Below, in pieces: positions 11,301 to 24,137 of a stretch of DNA of 64,000 nucleotides. The notes under the pieces are model-generated. The model was not told the origin of the DNA. It saw only the letters and a list, made by a program, of their open reading frames with translations, and did not search any database. Position 1 is the stretch's first letter. Each line of letters opens with the position of its first letter. This DNA comes from Solen grandis (taxonomy: Eukaryota; Mollusca; Bivalvia; Adapedonta; Solenidae), in NCBI GenBank assembly GCA_021229015.1, contig CM037785.1:390221-454220 (forward strand), read 5' to 3'. Position numbers and translations under genes: made by a program.

Positions 11301-13437
11301 TCATTCGGTGAGAAAAAAAAAACAGCCATCCAAAAATTTGATTAAAATTGAAAAAGAATGAGCCGACGGTCAAAAAAATGGCAAAATTTATGGTTACACC
11401 CATTTTTTGGAAAGCACGTGCACTTTGGGGTGAATATTTTAAAACCGTGAAGTAACACTTATAGGCCCCATCTTTAATTAGCGCAAACTTTGTAATAGGG
11501 CGGGAAAACTCAAAGTTAGCAGTTTTAATTAAGTATAGGTTATTTTTTTTTGTAAGCTTTAAAGTCCATTAAATCGGTGTGGCGGGGAAAAGGCGGACGA
11601 TTTAATGGCTTATGTTACTTTTAAAACACTAACCTCTTGTGTTTGAAATTATGTTTGAAATTTAAAACGCAGTCGAATTCAAATATGTTTTGATTTTTGA
11701 CTCCCCCCCCATAAACCTGTTCCGGCTTAAATTAATCACGTGACATGTAACATGTTTTTTCAAAGGTCAATGCGCGCTCTAGTGGTTATCTATTAGATCT
11801 AGCCCCAAAAATGAGCATTAAACCGGAAGCCGCTTTGATCTTTGGGAAAAAAAGTGGTATTGAATTTGAAAAAAAGTCTGTTTAGAAAGGTTTCATATAT
11901 CTGCACCTATTATGTTGTTTTTTGGGACATTATTATTTTTTTTTTTTTTAAAAACCCTTGTTTGTTATTTTTTTGTTTTATTTTTCTTCTCTTTATTTTT
12001 TATTACTTTTTTCAATTTGAATTTTTTTTTATGGATATTAACTTAATCCTTTGTTTAGTAATAAGTTAATATTGCCCATCTGTGTTAACATGGTAGACAT
12101 TGAAATTCACAAGGTCTTTAAAGCGAGCCCGTTTACTTGTTGTTAAAAATTTGGGGCAAACCCTCTTACTTTTTTTTTAAAAAATTTCATTTTTGTATCA
12201 TCATTACTTAGGCAATAATAATGTTTTAAACTAAACTAAGGGGGAAGGGCAGGTTCTTTTTTATTTTGGATAATCGAATGCTAGGAGAAAAGTTTTTTCT
12301 CTATGGTTGCTGTGTATCTTTTTTTGTCGTGTTCATGCGTTCACTCAAAAATCCCTGTACAGTTACACATGGTGCTGTAAGGGCATTGGCATCTAAACTT
12401 AACTCATTAGATGATTATTCAAGAGAAAAAGAAAAATTTTGCGAAGGTCAATGAATCGGGCCCGAAGAACTATTGTTTTGGGTGATTCTCCGTTATTGCG
12501 GGGAAAATGATGAAATATTCTTTGTGCTCTACGGTTTTTGCTTCTTTACTTAACGCAGAAAATTCATTGGGAACCAGCTGTAAAAAAAACTGCATTTTGA
12601 GATGTTTGAAAAGGGTGCTTGCAACGTGCTCTTGGTGGCACATTTTACTCGGAAAAGTTTGGGGGATATATTTGGCATCTATCTTTTAAAATTTCTTTTT
12701 TTTTTCTCACAAAAAAAAATAGTTTTAAATTTTGTTTTCTGTCTTTCACTAAATGGTGATAATTTTCTTACTTTTTCAGTACGATTGGTTAGGAAGGCGA
12801 AATGAATTAAAAAAAATGGGCTGGAGATAACGTTTTAAATAAATGAAATAAAAAAAAAAGTACCGAGCAAAAAAAAAAATCCAAAAACCTTCTGAGATTT
12901 TTTGAAAAAAAGCCGGCTGGAATTTCCAGAACAGGCAACATTCTTTGTATGGTCATTGTGCAGAGGGAAAAAATTTTATTTCGGGCTAGATCCCCATGCA
13001 AAACAGTGTGAAAAAGGGGTGGGTTCGAGTTACAGCCGGAGGGAGAAAAATGTTTACAACTTTTTTTTTTTAAATTTTTTTTCAATATAGAAATTTTTTT
13101 TTGTTATATTGAATACATTAAAATTTTTCTTTAAAAAGAAATGTGTATTAAAATGAAATGAAAAAAAAAAAATAAAAATTTAAAAAAAATAAAGAAGTTT
13201 GTTATTTGATTTCCTTCCCAAATTTATATAATCTTGTAAATTTGGGCAAGAGAAATGGGGGGAAAAAAGAGTAGCGATGGTTTTTTTTGAAATCCATTGA
13301 AAAAATAAAGTGTTCCATCTTTTTCAAGCAAAGTTAAGCGGATTATAACATTGGGTTTATTGGTTCGCTTTAAAACTTGGGGTTTCGTTTATTGAATTTA
13401 CTTTGATAAACAAAAAGAAATGAGACTCATCATATTA
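11301..13437. other. Unassigned AT-rich sequence
   Basis: Several short open frames exist (for example 11842-12069, 12266-12454, 12807-13085) but none shows a family motif, a consistent codon pattern or a hydrophobic-segment plan beyond poly-T derived Phe/Leu runs. No repeat period was seen. Consensus quality looks poor. Confidence 0.35.
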
Positions 13438-14480
13438 ACAAGAGGGCAAGTGGCCCTAGATCGCTCACCTGAGAAAAGTATCATTTTTTGCCTGTACAAA
13501 ACAGATTGCTTTGAATTAAGATGATGAGGTGAAAAAATTTTTTTAGGAAATTTTTTGCCCCTCCACAAAAAATTATCATGACAAACTTTTGCCAAAATTT
13601 TAGGGTGATTGGACCAAAAAATGTTGCCTAAAGTATAAACAAGATTTTTTTTGGGTTTTGACCTATGACCTACATTTTATCTAGCCCCCCCATTTTCAAA
13701 CTGGTTCGAGATTATCATGAAAACAAACTGAAAAAAGTTTGAGGAAAATTTCATCAAAAATGTGGGGGCCCTTTTGTTGTTAACAAGATTTTTCTAAGAT
13801 TTGACCTATTGACCCACTTTTCGGGCCGGCCCACCCCTTTTCGAAAGGGTTTCAAGATATCATCAAAAAAACTTCTGACCAAAATTTGAGGAAGATTGGA
13901 TCAAAAAGGGGGCCCTTAGGTGTAAACAAGAATTTTTTTTAAAATTTGACCCATGGGCTACTTTTTGATCCAAACCCGACCCCTTTTTGAAAAGGGTTCA
14001 AGATATCATCAAGACAAAAATTCCCGACCAAGTTTTAGGAAGATGGTAAAAATGTGGCCTCTAGTGTGTAAAAAAGTTTTTTTAAAAATTTGACTACTGA
14101 CCTACTTTTTTATCAACCTGACCCATTTTAAAAAGGGTTCAAGTATCATCAAGACAAAAATTCTGACCAAATTTGAGGAAGATTGGATCAAAAATTTTGG
14201 GGCCTCTAGTGTGTAAACAAAATTTTTCTAAAATTTGACCTACTGACCCCCCCACTTTTTGATCCAAACCCGACCCCTTTTCGAAAGGGTTAAGATACAT
14301 CAAGACAAAATTTGACAAGTTTTAGGAAAAATTGGATCAAAATTGTGGCCCCAGTGTGTAAACATCAAAATTTTTGACGGGACGACAAAGATTTTTCTAA
14401 GATTTTACCCATGACCTACTTTTTGTCCAATGCCCCTTTTTGAAAGGGTTCAAGTATCATAAGAAAACACTCCAATTAAA
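13438..14480 (+). mobile_element. Family C element with 144-bp tandem core
   Basis: The 5' tip is AACAAGAGGGCAAGTGGCCC then TAGATCGCTCACCTGAG, shared with the copies starting near 15671, 56724, 59381 and 61303. It is followed by six copies of a ~144-bp unit (landmark GACCTAYTGACCTAC near 13660, 13803, 13948, 14092, 14236 and 14405). The last interval is longer because of a ~24-bp insert containing GACGGGACGAC. The 3' terminal hairpin is not visible because sequence quality collapses after ~14480. Confidence 0.75.
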
Positions 14481-15670
14481 AACAAACCTTTTTTAAAAAA
14501 CCAAAACACCACACCCACACAACAAAAACCGCCCCCCCCCCCAACAAAAAACCCCCCCAAAACCTTTTTTTAAAACCCAAAAACCTTTTTTTTTTTGGGC
14601 CCACCCCCGTTCAATAAAAACAAAATTGTCAAATGTGCCTTTTTTAATTTTTATTGTTGAGGACGGGAAAAGGGTGGGACCACAGGGATTTAGTGGTAAC
14701 CTTTTTTTTTGAATAAAATTTGTTTAAATTAAAAACCTATTTTTTTTTAGGCTTTTTTTATTCGGGAAGGAAATTTAATTTAAATGGACTAAATCAAGGG
14801 TTTAAACTGGGGATAATTTTTTTATAAAAAAGTTTAAATAATAAAGGGGTTTACTGTTTTAAAACCCCCGTTCCCCATAAAATTGTTTAAAATTTAAAAA
14901 ATTGTATGGTATTGTTTTTTTTTCTTTTGTGCCGCAATTAAAGCTACAAGGTACCCCCTGCAGTAAAATTAACAAATAAAAAAATATTAAAATTTTTAAC
15001 TGTTCATATCATTGATTTTTTTAAATTAAAAAACGAAAAATTTTTTCTTTTTCAATTTTAAAAGATTTTTTGCAATTTTTAACTAAAAAAAAATTCTTAA
15101 AATTACTTTTCCAAAATGTTTTTTAATAAAAGAAATAAAATTTTCTAAAAAAAATTTTTAAAGTTTTTTGTTTTTTTTTGTAAACTTCCCTTATTTTTTT
15201 ATCCCAATTTCAAAAAATTTGGTCCAAAATTTCATCTTAAAATTTTTTTAAATTTTTAAATTTTTTTTTTTATTCCCCGTCCAAAACCCCTTTAAAAATT
15301 TTAAAACCCCGCTTTTTAAAAGTAAAAGCAAAAAATTTATCACAAAATGAAAAAAAATTTTTTCCTTTATTTGTATACATTTTAAAGCTGTGTGGTATGG
15401 ATACAAAACTGTGAACAATTCAAATTTTCCCTTCTTTGGGAAAATACTTCACAATTTTAATTACCCCAAGTTCATTTATCAGTACAGTTGTTAACTTTTA
15501 TTTTTTTTTTCAAAATATGTAAATGAAACAAAGATTTATTTGATTATTTGTAGGACAATATAAATACATGTTGTTTTTTGGGGTATTTTTTAAATCCCTT
15601 TAGACCATTTGAAAAAGTTAAGTTAAATCAAAGCATTCTTCGAAATTTAGAGAAGGTGAAAAAGATCAAT
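14481..15670. other. Low-complexity, error-like sequence before the gap
   Basis: Dense homopolymer runs of A, T, C and G (for example poly-C near 14530-14570 and many A/T runs to 15330) with no coding or repeat structure. It directly precedes a fixed-length gap, which fits a contig end with little read support. Confidence 0.55.
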
Positions 15671-15706
15671 AACAAGAGGCCAAAAGGGGCCCTAAACGCT
15701 CACCAG
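15671..15706 (+). mobile_element. Family C 5' tip, cut by gap
   Basis: AACAAGAGGCCAAAAGGGGC then CCTAAACGCTCACCAG is the 5' start of the element type seen complete at 56.7 kb. The rest is lost in the N gap. Confidence 0.65.
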
Positions 15707-15806
15707 NNNNNNNNNNNNNNNNNNNNNNNNNNNNNNNNNNNNNNNNNNNNNNNNNNNNNNNNNNNNNNNNNNNNNNNNNNNNNNNNNNNNNNNNNNNNNN
15801 NNNNNN
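15707..15806. other. Assembly gap of 100 N
   Basis: Exactly 100 N, a conventional placeholder length, so true gap size and even adjacency of the flanks are unknown. The open frame 15578-15898 that crosses it is meaningless. Confidence 0.99.
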
Positions 15807-17585
15807 TTTTAATATTTTTTTTTTTTCCTCACGGATTTTCATATTTGCAATCCCTAGGAGAATTAAATTTCGATGGCATATTATTCATATGCTATTAAAA
15901 ATTCATAATTTTTCATAGCCTAGACTCAATACTCACACTTGGCAATTTGCACAAAATTTGTACCGGGTCCAGGCGATAATTAATGAACCGATTTTTATCA
16001 ATTTTCACAATTGTAATTAAGTTCAGTTGTGCATCTCGTTGTCCGTTTTTTTTTAAAATTCAAAAGCACAAGTTCATGGCAATGCAAGATTAAACCAAGG
16101 ACGTCAAAATTGACAAATCTCAAAAACGCCCTAAAAGAACAGAAGGTTGAATTTTGTCAGTACATAGATCTCCGATAGATTTAAATATTTTGTGAAAAGG
16201 ACGTCTTGTGACGTCATTGACGCATCAAATTTCTAATTTTTTAAACACAAAAATAAATATTAATATGGTCCCAAGGACAATAATTTTGAGTCAAATTTCC
16301 CCCAAGAATTGTTTTTTATTTTAGATTTTCATATCTCTCTGACGTCATATGACTCACACTTGAAAATAACACCAGTTTGTACGCGGTCCAAGCCTTATTA
16401 ATGAACCGATTTTCATAAAATTTTTCACAGAATGTGTATATTAATTCTATTGTGCAGCCGGTGTCCGTTTTTTCAAAATTCGAAGAGTCCAAGGTTTATA
16501 AGCGATTCCAAGATTCAACCAAGGCGTAAATTTTCAAATTCTTATAAAATCGGTCCTTTTTTTGAATAAAAAAGAGATATTGGTCGTATAAGGTCTCTGG
16601 GAGTCTTAAACATTTTGTAAAATAAATGTCATATGACGTACGGACTCATTAATGATAATGAATTTCTAATTCTAACAAATTATTCTAAATATTGAAATTT
16701 TCGAAGGGCAATGAAATTTATGCCGCATGTTTCGGATTCTGAAATTTCGTTCAATGATTTTCAGAAGTCTATGACGTCATATGACGCACATTTGAAATTG
16801 ACTAAGAAAGATTTACACGGTCCAGAGCCATTATTAATGGGCCGATTTTTATCAAATTTTTCACAGAATGTGTATATAAGTTCTTATGTGTAACCGGTTC
16901 CGTTTTTAAAAGTTCAAAATCCAGGTTTTATACAATTCAAGATTCGAACCCATGGTCGCAATTTTTAAATCTTTTAAAACTGTCCTATTTAGTAAAATTT
17001 GAAATTTTGTCATTTATATGTCTCGGTGTCTTAACAATTATGTGAAAATAACTCTATGACTCACGTGCGTCATTTGTTTCTTCCTTTATTCTTTTCTTCT
17101 TCCTAACAAACGTTTTATTTTAATATTTTGCAATAGCCCTAGGACGATGAAATTTTTATGGCTTATTAGGAGGTGAGGAAATTTTGATTTCAACCCCACT
17201 GCAAATGACCAATCTCAAAAATTCATTTTTGTAAATATAGTGAATAAAATTATACTTGAATAATTGACGTTTCCAAAGATATTTATTTATTAAAATTGGT
17301 TTTACGCAAACCAATTTATAAGCAAAAAAACTAAACGAAATGAAGCAATTTTGTGAAATATCTGTTTCTTGAGGTTTAACAGTCAATATCCAGAAAACCC
17401 TGAAGATAACTTATACATTATGCGTAAAAATGTAGCAGTTTTAAGGCTTCTAACGGTACCAAGTTTATTGAAATTGGACTTCATAAAAGAAAGTTACATG
17501 GAAAATAAATATTTCATAACATGCTCAAAAAAAATGGGAAAAAAGGTCACGCGCAGGGGTCACCAGCTTAAATATTGCGCAACGA

Positions 17586-17619
<34 letters not shown>

Positions 17620-18332
17620 CAAATTGCAATTATGGGCATATCTTGATTTTGTTTTTTTTGTTGTTGTTGTTGTTGTTTTTTTTCCGAATGTTGACTGTTT
17701 CCAAAAAAGCTTGAAGTTAATACATTACAACGGCACAAACAAAAATCCGTATTTTGCAAACATGTAGCTAGCAGCAGTTTGCAAGCCCCTTTAAAAAAAA
17801 TTTACACGCAGCCCCACATTTTAGACCATCTAAAAACGCATTTTATGCAAACGTATTCATATTGCATCAGTTTGTAGGCTGGGATGTTTACTTTTCAAAA
17901 TATCACCATAGTTCGAAATTCCAGGAATTTATGGCAAAACACGGAAGCCAAACACCCAAAACGCTAAATAAACATTAACTACTTACGGTTAAAGGATATA
18001 GCAATACAAAAAACAATACTTCTTCCTAATGAGGCAAAATTAAACAAGTTACAACGACTGGAGTGATGAAATTTATTTGATAAAGTTAAAACTTACATTT
18101 GAACAAATGTTCATTTTTCTTTCATCATATACATAGTAAAAATGTTGATTAAACTACATGTGCAAGATTGGGCGACTTTTATTAAAATTCACAGAATGTC
18201 TATTTGTGTATTTATATAAAATAGAGGGAAAGAAAGTTTCAATTTGGACAGATTACTATTATGCATCTTCTAACATACTAATAAAGCAGATGTTGCAGAA
18301 AGTCCTATCATTCGTTTAAAAATGACATCTAG
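15807..18332 (+). mobile_element. Family A unit 1 (5' end lost in gap)
   Basis: Begins at TTCCTCACGGATTTTC-type sequence. It has three sub-repeats of ~430 bp (GTACGCGGTCC-like landmark near 15956, 16379 and 16813), each with damaged CRE palindromes. A ~1.25 kb linker follows, with GGTCACGCGCAGGGGTCACC at ~17545, an A-run at ~17588-17617 and GTT repeats after it. The end is GCAGAAAGTCCTATCATTCG, then TTTAAAAATGACATCTAG (CTAG at 18329-18332). The copy carries many small deletions relative to units at 36-38 kb. It is non-coding. Confidence 0.75.
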
Positions 18333-18594
18333 GTTTATTAGACTTTCTGCCCTTTCGCGTCCTATTGGTTTGTACTTTTTTTTATAGGACTTTCTGCCCC
18401 AAACAAAAGTCCTATGGGGTTTGTTAGTTTATTAGGACTTTTCCTCCTAAAGCAGAAAGTCCCTATTGGGTTTGTTTATGTTTTATTGGACTTTTTCTGC
18501 CCTTTCGGCAGAAACCATTGGGTTTGTACTGTTTATTCTTCTTCTTTATTAGGACTTTTGCCTCAGCGAAAGTCTATTGGGTTTGTACTGTTTT
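18333..18594 (+). repeat. Five tandem 50-bp hairpin repeats
   Basis: Five imperfect copies of AGGACTTTCTGC-loop-GCAGAAAGTCCT-ATTGGGTTTGT (near 18338, 18386, 18432, 18488 and 18549). Loops alternate between CTAAA-type and CTTTC-type. They sit exactly between the CTAG end of unit 1 and the start of unit 2. Confidence 0.85.
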
Positions 18595-21557
18595 TTTATT
18601 TTTCTTCTTCTTCTTTTATTCTTTTTTCTTCCTCTTATATTTGGTAAATTTCGAGGTGTTGCCATTGACTCAAACAAAGAAAATTTTAAGGCAAATTTTC
18701 AAACCCAGGCTTTCGGATGCAATGAATTTTATATTCATACACGTCCATAAACGCAGATTTGACGTCATAAAAATTTGTACGCGGTCTACACCATTATTTC
18801 TGGCCGATTTTCACAAAATTTCACAGAATATGTATGTTAGGCTCTAGTTTGCATCCCGTGTCCGTTTTTTAAAATTCGAAAAGTCCATGGTTCTATAGCG
18901 AATCCAAGATTCGAACCAAGGTCTAAATTTTTAAAGCTTATAAATCTGTCCTATTTAAATAGAAATTGATATTTTAGTCAGTATATAGGTCTCAAAGTTT
19001 TAAACATTTTGTGAAAAAAATGCATATGACGTCACGTGACGTCATTAATGTAATGTATTTCTAATATTAACAAGAATATTTCTATATGTTGAAATTGCGA
19101 AGGCAATAAAATTTTAAGACACTGCTTCAAAGGCGAAATTTGTTTCTATTTTCTATCCTAGACTTCATATGATCACACTTGAAAAGCAACAAAATTGTAC
19201 CGGTCTACCAGCCATTTTTATATGAACCAATTTTTCATCAAATTTCACAATTGATATTAAGTTCATTGTGCATCCCGGTGTCCGTTTTTTCAAAATTCAA
19301 AAAGTCCAGGTTCTATACGAATCCAAGATTCGAACCAAGGGTCGTAAATTTTTAAATGCTTTAAAAACTGTCCTATTTAAATAAAGTTATATTTAACAGT
19401 AATAGGTCCTAGAAGTTTTAAAAAGTTTTGAAAAAAAGCAATGACGTCACGTGACCCATTATCTGATAAGATTTCTAATATTAACAAAATATTTCTATAG
19501 TTAAAAAATTTCAAAGGGCAATGAAAATTTAATGACACATCTTCAAACACTGAAATTTTGTTTCTATGATTTTAATATCCATGACGCCAATACGTCCACA
19601 CGTAAAAACTCAAAATTTGTACCGTCCGAGCCATTATTGATGAAACCGATTTTCTCAAATTTTCCAAATGTGTATATTAAGTTCTAGTTGTGCATCCCGG
19701 TTCCGTTTCTCAAAATTCGAAATTGCCAGTTCTATGGCGAATCCAAGATTCGAACCAATCGAAATTTTCAAATGCTTATAAAATCTCCTTTAGATAGAAA
19801 TTGATATTGGTCAGTAAGTAGGTCCTCGGAGTCTTAAAAATATTTGAAAATTTGCAATCATATGACGCACGTGACGCATTATATTAAAATAATTACTAAT
19901 ATTAACAAATTATTTCTATTTTGAAATAGTCAAAGACAATAAAAATTTAATGGCAATTTTCAGACGACAAATTTCTTTTAAAATAATTTTTCAAAGGCAT
20001 ATGACGTCAAAAGAACGTCACACTTGACAATCAACAAAATTTTTGTACGCGGTCTTCACCATTACTTATAAACCGTTGTTCATAAAATTTTCACGAATAG
20101 TATATTAAATTTTGTTGGCACCCCGCTACCTTTTAAAATTCAAAAACCAGTTCATGGAGAACCAAGATTCGAACTCAGGTCGTTAATTTCAAATGCTTAT
20201 AAAACGGTCCCTAAAGATAAAAGTTGAATTTGAACATTTTGAGGTTTATGGATGAATAACGGTTTTGTAAAAAAAACGTCATGGAAGTCAGAGACGCATT
20301 ACTGAAAATCATTTCTAATATTTACAAGAAAATTTCATATGATAAAAGTCCATGGAAAAGGGAAAATTATGACTTTTGCTTCAAACTTTTATATTTTTAA
20401 TCTACAGTTTTTAATGCCATGACTCATATGACGTTACACTTGCAATATCTACAAAAGTTTGTACGCGCACGCCATTGTTTAAACCGATTTTCATAAAAAA
20501 TTTCACAAAAGTTATATTAGGTTAGTTGAGCTCCCGGTTTCCGTTCTTTTCCAAATTCAAAAATGCAAAGGTTTTATGGCGGATCCAATATTCGAACTAT
20601 TGACTCAAATTTAAATCGTATAAAACGTTTTTCAGATGAGTTCGAAATAAATTTTGGGAAAGTAAATAATCTCCAAAGTGCTTTACATTCTATAAATGAA
20701 CTCATTTGACGTCATATGACGTCATAAGATCAAAAATTTTTCTGATAAATACACGTAAATTTAAATCTTTTAACTTTCCAGGACCATGAAATCTTATGTA
20801 TATACTTTAGAATGCTTTAAATGCAATGTAATTCAATTAATTTGACGTTAATCCATCAATTTGCCGTCAACAAAAAGTTTTACGCGTTTTACAGCCTTTT
20901 TTGGACCAATTTTCAGCAAATTTCAAAGAATGAATGTAACGATCTAGTTTGTGTACCCGGTCCTGTTTACAAATTCGAAAAACGAAAAGGCAATGGTTTT
21001 TATGGGGGTAAAATTTCAAAACATAAATCGCTTCGAGAGATTTAGAAGTTGATATTTGGACGAATTTATCTTTAAGACATTTATTTTGTGAGTTAACGTT
21101 ATTTGACGTCATAAGGCAAAACAATGTACTTTTAATTTCTATATGTTGCAAACTTCAAGGACATAAAAATTACTTATTTAAATACTTAATATTTCATTTC
21201 ATTGATTTTCTATCCTAGAGTCATGTGACATCAAACTTGACGTTGTTCTCACACCTTGTACGCGGTCAACAGCCATTATTACGGATGAATTCGAATGAAC
21301 GTTTTTTAAATAAATTTGATTTGTAACATAGATTAAAAAATAGTCCAAGTTAAATAAATCGAATAAAAAAAAATGATTTTCAGTTACTTTTTTGCCATTT
21401 CCTCCAAGTTAAACGGTTTATTTTTCAAAGTTTCATTTAATTATGGCCAACAAAAGCAAGTTAAAGCTGCAATTTCATATCTCTTTACTTCTTTTTTTGC
21501 TTTTAAGTATTTTACAATAAGCAGAAAGTCCTATCATTCGTAACAACGAGAAATCTA
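18595..21557 (+). mobile_element. Family A unit 2 (seven sub-repeats, no linker)
   Basis: Starts with the TTCTTCTTCTT...CCTCTTATATT lead also seen at 6.79 kb. It contains seven ~420-bp sub-repeats (GTACGCGGTC-type landmark at ~18778, 19197, 19618, 20045, 20459, 20880 and 21257). It lacks the A-run linker present in most other units and ends GCAGAAAGTCCTATCATTCG, then an imperfect palindrome and TCTAG (CTAG 21554-21557). It is the clearest example that sub-repeat number varies between units. Confidence 0.75.
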
Positions 21558-23326
21558 GTTATTATTATTATTATTCTTTTTTTTCCTAACTAAAACCTTT
21601 TTTTCTATGTTGCAATACTCCTAGGACAAAATTTTTTTATGACTTATTAGCCACTCAGGAAATTTTGTTTCTTGATTTTCATATGCCTATGACGTCATAT
21701 ACGTCACTTTGAAATATGCAAAAATTTGTACCGGCTAACCAGTTTGTGAACCGATTTTCATCAAATTTTCACAGATTTGTGTTATTAATTTCTAGTTTGT
21801 GCATCCCGGTGTCCGTTTTTCAAAATTCGAAAAGTCCAGGTTTTCTATCAATCCAAATTCAACCAAGGTCGGAAATTTTTAAATGCTTTATAAAACTGTC
21901 ATTTAAGAAAGAAATTTTATATTTAGTCAGTAATAGGCCTAGAAGTTTTAAAAATTTTTTTGAAAATATTTCTCATTGACGTCACGTGCCATTATATGAT
22001 AATGTAATTTCTAAATTAACAAAAAATTTTATATGTTAAATTGTCGAAAGCCAAAAAATTTAAAGACAATGCTTCAAACGCTGAAATTTTTGATTCTAGA
22101 TTTTCATATGCCTATGACTCATTACGACACTGGAAATATGCAACAAAAGTTTACGCGGTCTACAGCCATTGTTTATGACCGATTTTCCAAATTTTCACAA
22201 ATTGTATAAATTCTAGTTTGCATCCCGGTGTCCGTTTTCAAAATTCGAAAATCCAAGGTTCTATACGATTCCAAGTTCGAACCAAGGTCTAATTTTCAAA
22301 TTCTTTAAAATCGGCCAAATTTAGATAAAAGATAATTGGGTCAAAATAGGCCTGGGAGTCTTAAACATTTTGTGAAAATAAATGTCATATGACCACGGAA
22401 CCTTATATGATAAGAATTTCTAAATCAACAAATTATTTCTATATCTTGAAATTTTTGAAGGAAAAATGAAAAATTAATGCCGCATGCTTCAGATGCGAAT
22501 TTCGAATTTCAAAGATTTTCAAAGCCATGACGTCATATGACGGCACACTTGAAATATGAACAAAAGTTTGTACGCGGCCAGACCATTTGTTTATGAAACC
22601 GAATTTTCATCAAATTTTCACAGAATGTGTATATTCGTTCTATTGTTATACCGGGCCGTTTTTCAAAATTCGAAAAGTCCAAGCAAATGGCGGATCCAAA
22701 TTCGAACCAATGACGCAAAAATTAAAGCTTATAAAAACGTCCTATTTGAGATAGAAATTGAAAATTTTTCAGTTAAGTCTCTGGTGTCTTAACAATTAGT
22801 GAAAAAAACGCATATGACGTCACGGACTCATTTGTTTATTTTATTTTTTTTCTTTTCCTAACTAAAGCTTATTTTAAATGTTGCAATAGTCCAAGGACAG
22901 AAATTTTAGGGTTATTAGGCACGGAGGAAAATTTTGATTTCACCCCTACTGCATAATGTGCCATATCTCAATAAAACGATTTTTGTAAATATGTTGAAAA
23001 CGAATTAAGCGAAATAAATTGCGTTCCAAAATATTTTATTTATAAAATTGGTTTTACGCAAACAAATTATAACAAAAAAACTAAAGAAATAAGCAATTTT
23101 GCTGAAAATGCTTTTTCTGAGGTTTAACACAATACTCGAAACGACTGAAAAAGTTTAACATTATGCAGTAAAAGGCATGTTTTAAGAGCTTTCTAACGGA
23201 CCAAATTTATTGAAATTGGACTTCCATATAAGAAAGTTTACATGGAGAATAAAATTTCATAATCATGCATCATAAAATTGGAAAAGGTCACCCAGGGGTC
23301 ACCAAGCTAAAATAGTTGCGCAACGA

Positions 23327-23361
<35 letters not shown>

Positions 23362-24060
23362 AAATTGCAATTGTGGGCTATATCTTGATTTTGTTCTTTT
23401 TTTTTTTGTTGTTGTTGTTTTTTGTCGAAGTTGACTGTTTTCCAAAAAACATTAAGTTAATACATGTCAACGGCACAAACCAAAAACCGTATTTGCAACA
23501 CATGTAGCTACAGCATTTTCAAGCCTTGAAAAATTCACAAGCAGCCCCACATTTTAGACCATCAAAAAAAATGCCTTGTTATTCAACATATTCAATTGCA
23601 TCAGTTTGTAGGCTGGGAGTTCCTTTCAAAATACCCATATTTCGAAATTCCAGGAATTTATGGAAAACTACGGAAGCCCAAACACGCCAAAATCGCTAAA
23701 TAATTCTCGTTACAGGTTCGAAAGGAAAGCACATCAAATATTCAATACTTCTTCCTAATACTAAAATTAAACAAGGTTACAACTGAGCTGGGTGAGAAAT
23801 TCTAGTTGGAAAGTTAGAAACTTACATTTGAACACTGTTTCATTTTTCTTTCATGCTAGACATAAATAAATGTTTTATGTAAACACATGTGCAAGATATG
23901 GGCGGACTTTTTAAAAAACACAGAATGTTTCTATTTGCATTTAATAGAAATGAGGAATAGAAAGTTGCAATTTGGACAGATTTATCATTATGTCATCTTC
24001 TATATTACTATATAAAGCAGATTTGCAGAAAGTCCTACACGTTTAAACGAATGACACTAG
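21558..24060 (+). mobile_element. Family A unit 3
   Basis: Joined directly to unit 2: CTAG runs into a TTATTATTATTATTA tract with no hairpin repeats between. It has three sub-repeats (landmarks ~21727, 22150, 22570), then a linker with CACCCAGGGGTCACC near 23290, an A-run at 23329-23360, GTTGTTGTTG and the terminal GCAGAAAGTCCT...GTTTAAACGAATGACACTAG (CTAG 24057-24060). Non-coding. Confidence 0.8.
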
Positions 24061-24103
24061 TTTGGCTTTCTGCCTAAAGCAGAAAGCCTTTGGGTTTGTT
24101 CTG

Positions 24104-24106
<3 letters not shown>
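24061..24106 (+). repeat. One 50-bp hairpin repeat
   Basis: A single copy: GGCTTTCTGC-CTAAA-GCAGAAAGCC then TTTGGGTTTGTTCTGTTT. Both arms carry the same change relative to the consensus (GGCTTTC / GAAAGCC), so pairing is preserved. Confidence 0.85.

Positions 24107-24137
<31 letters not shown>

Noticed and set aside
11842..13090. Cluster of short frames that might form a small gene
   Set aside because: Overlapping frames on both strands, Phe/Lys/Asn-rich from T/A runs, no splice or domain evidence; quality too low to judge.
15578..15898. 106-codon open frame on the plus strand
   Set aside because: It crosses the 100-N gap, so a third of its codons are unknown. No domain on either side.
18333..18594. 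CRISPR array (regular ~50-bp palindromic repeats)
   Set aside because: Repeats are contiguous with no unique spacers, the genome is eukaryotic, and the copies are mobile-element termini.
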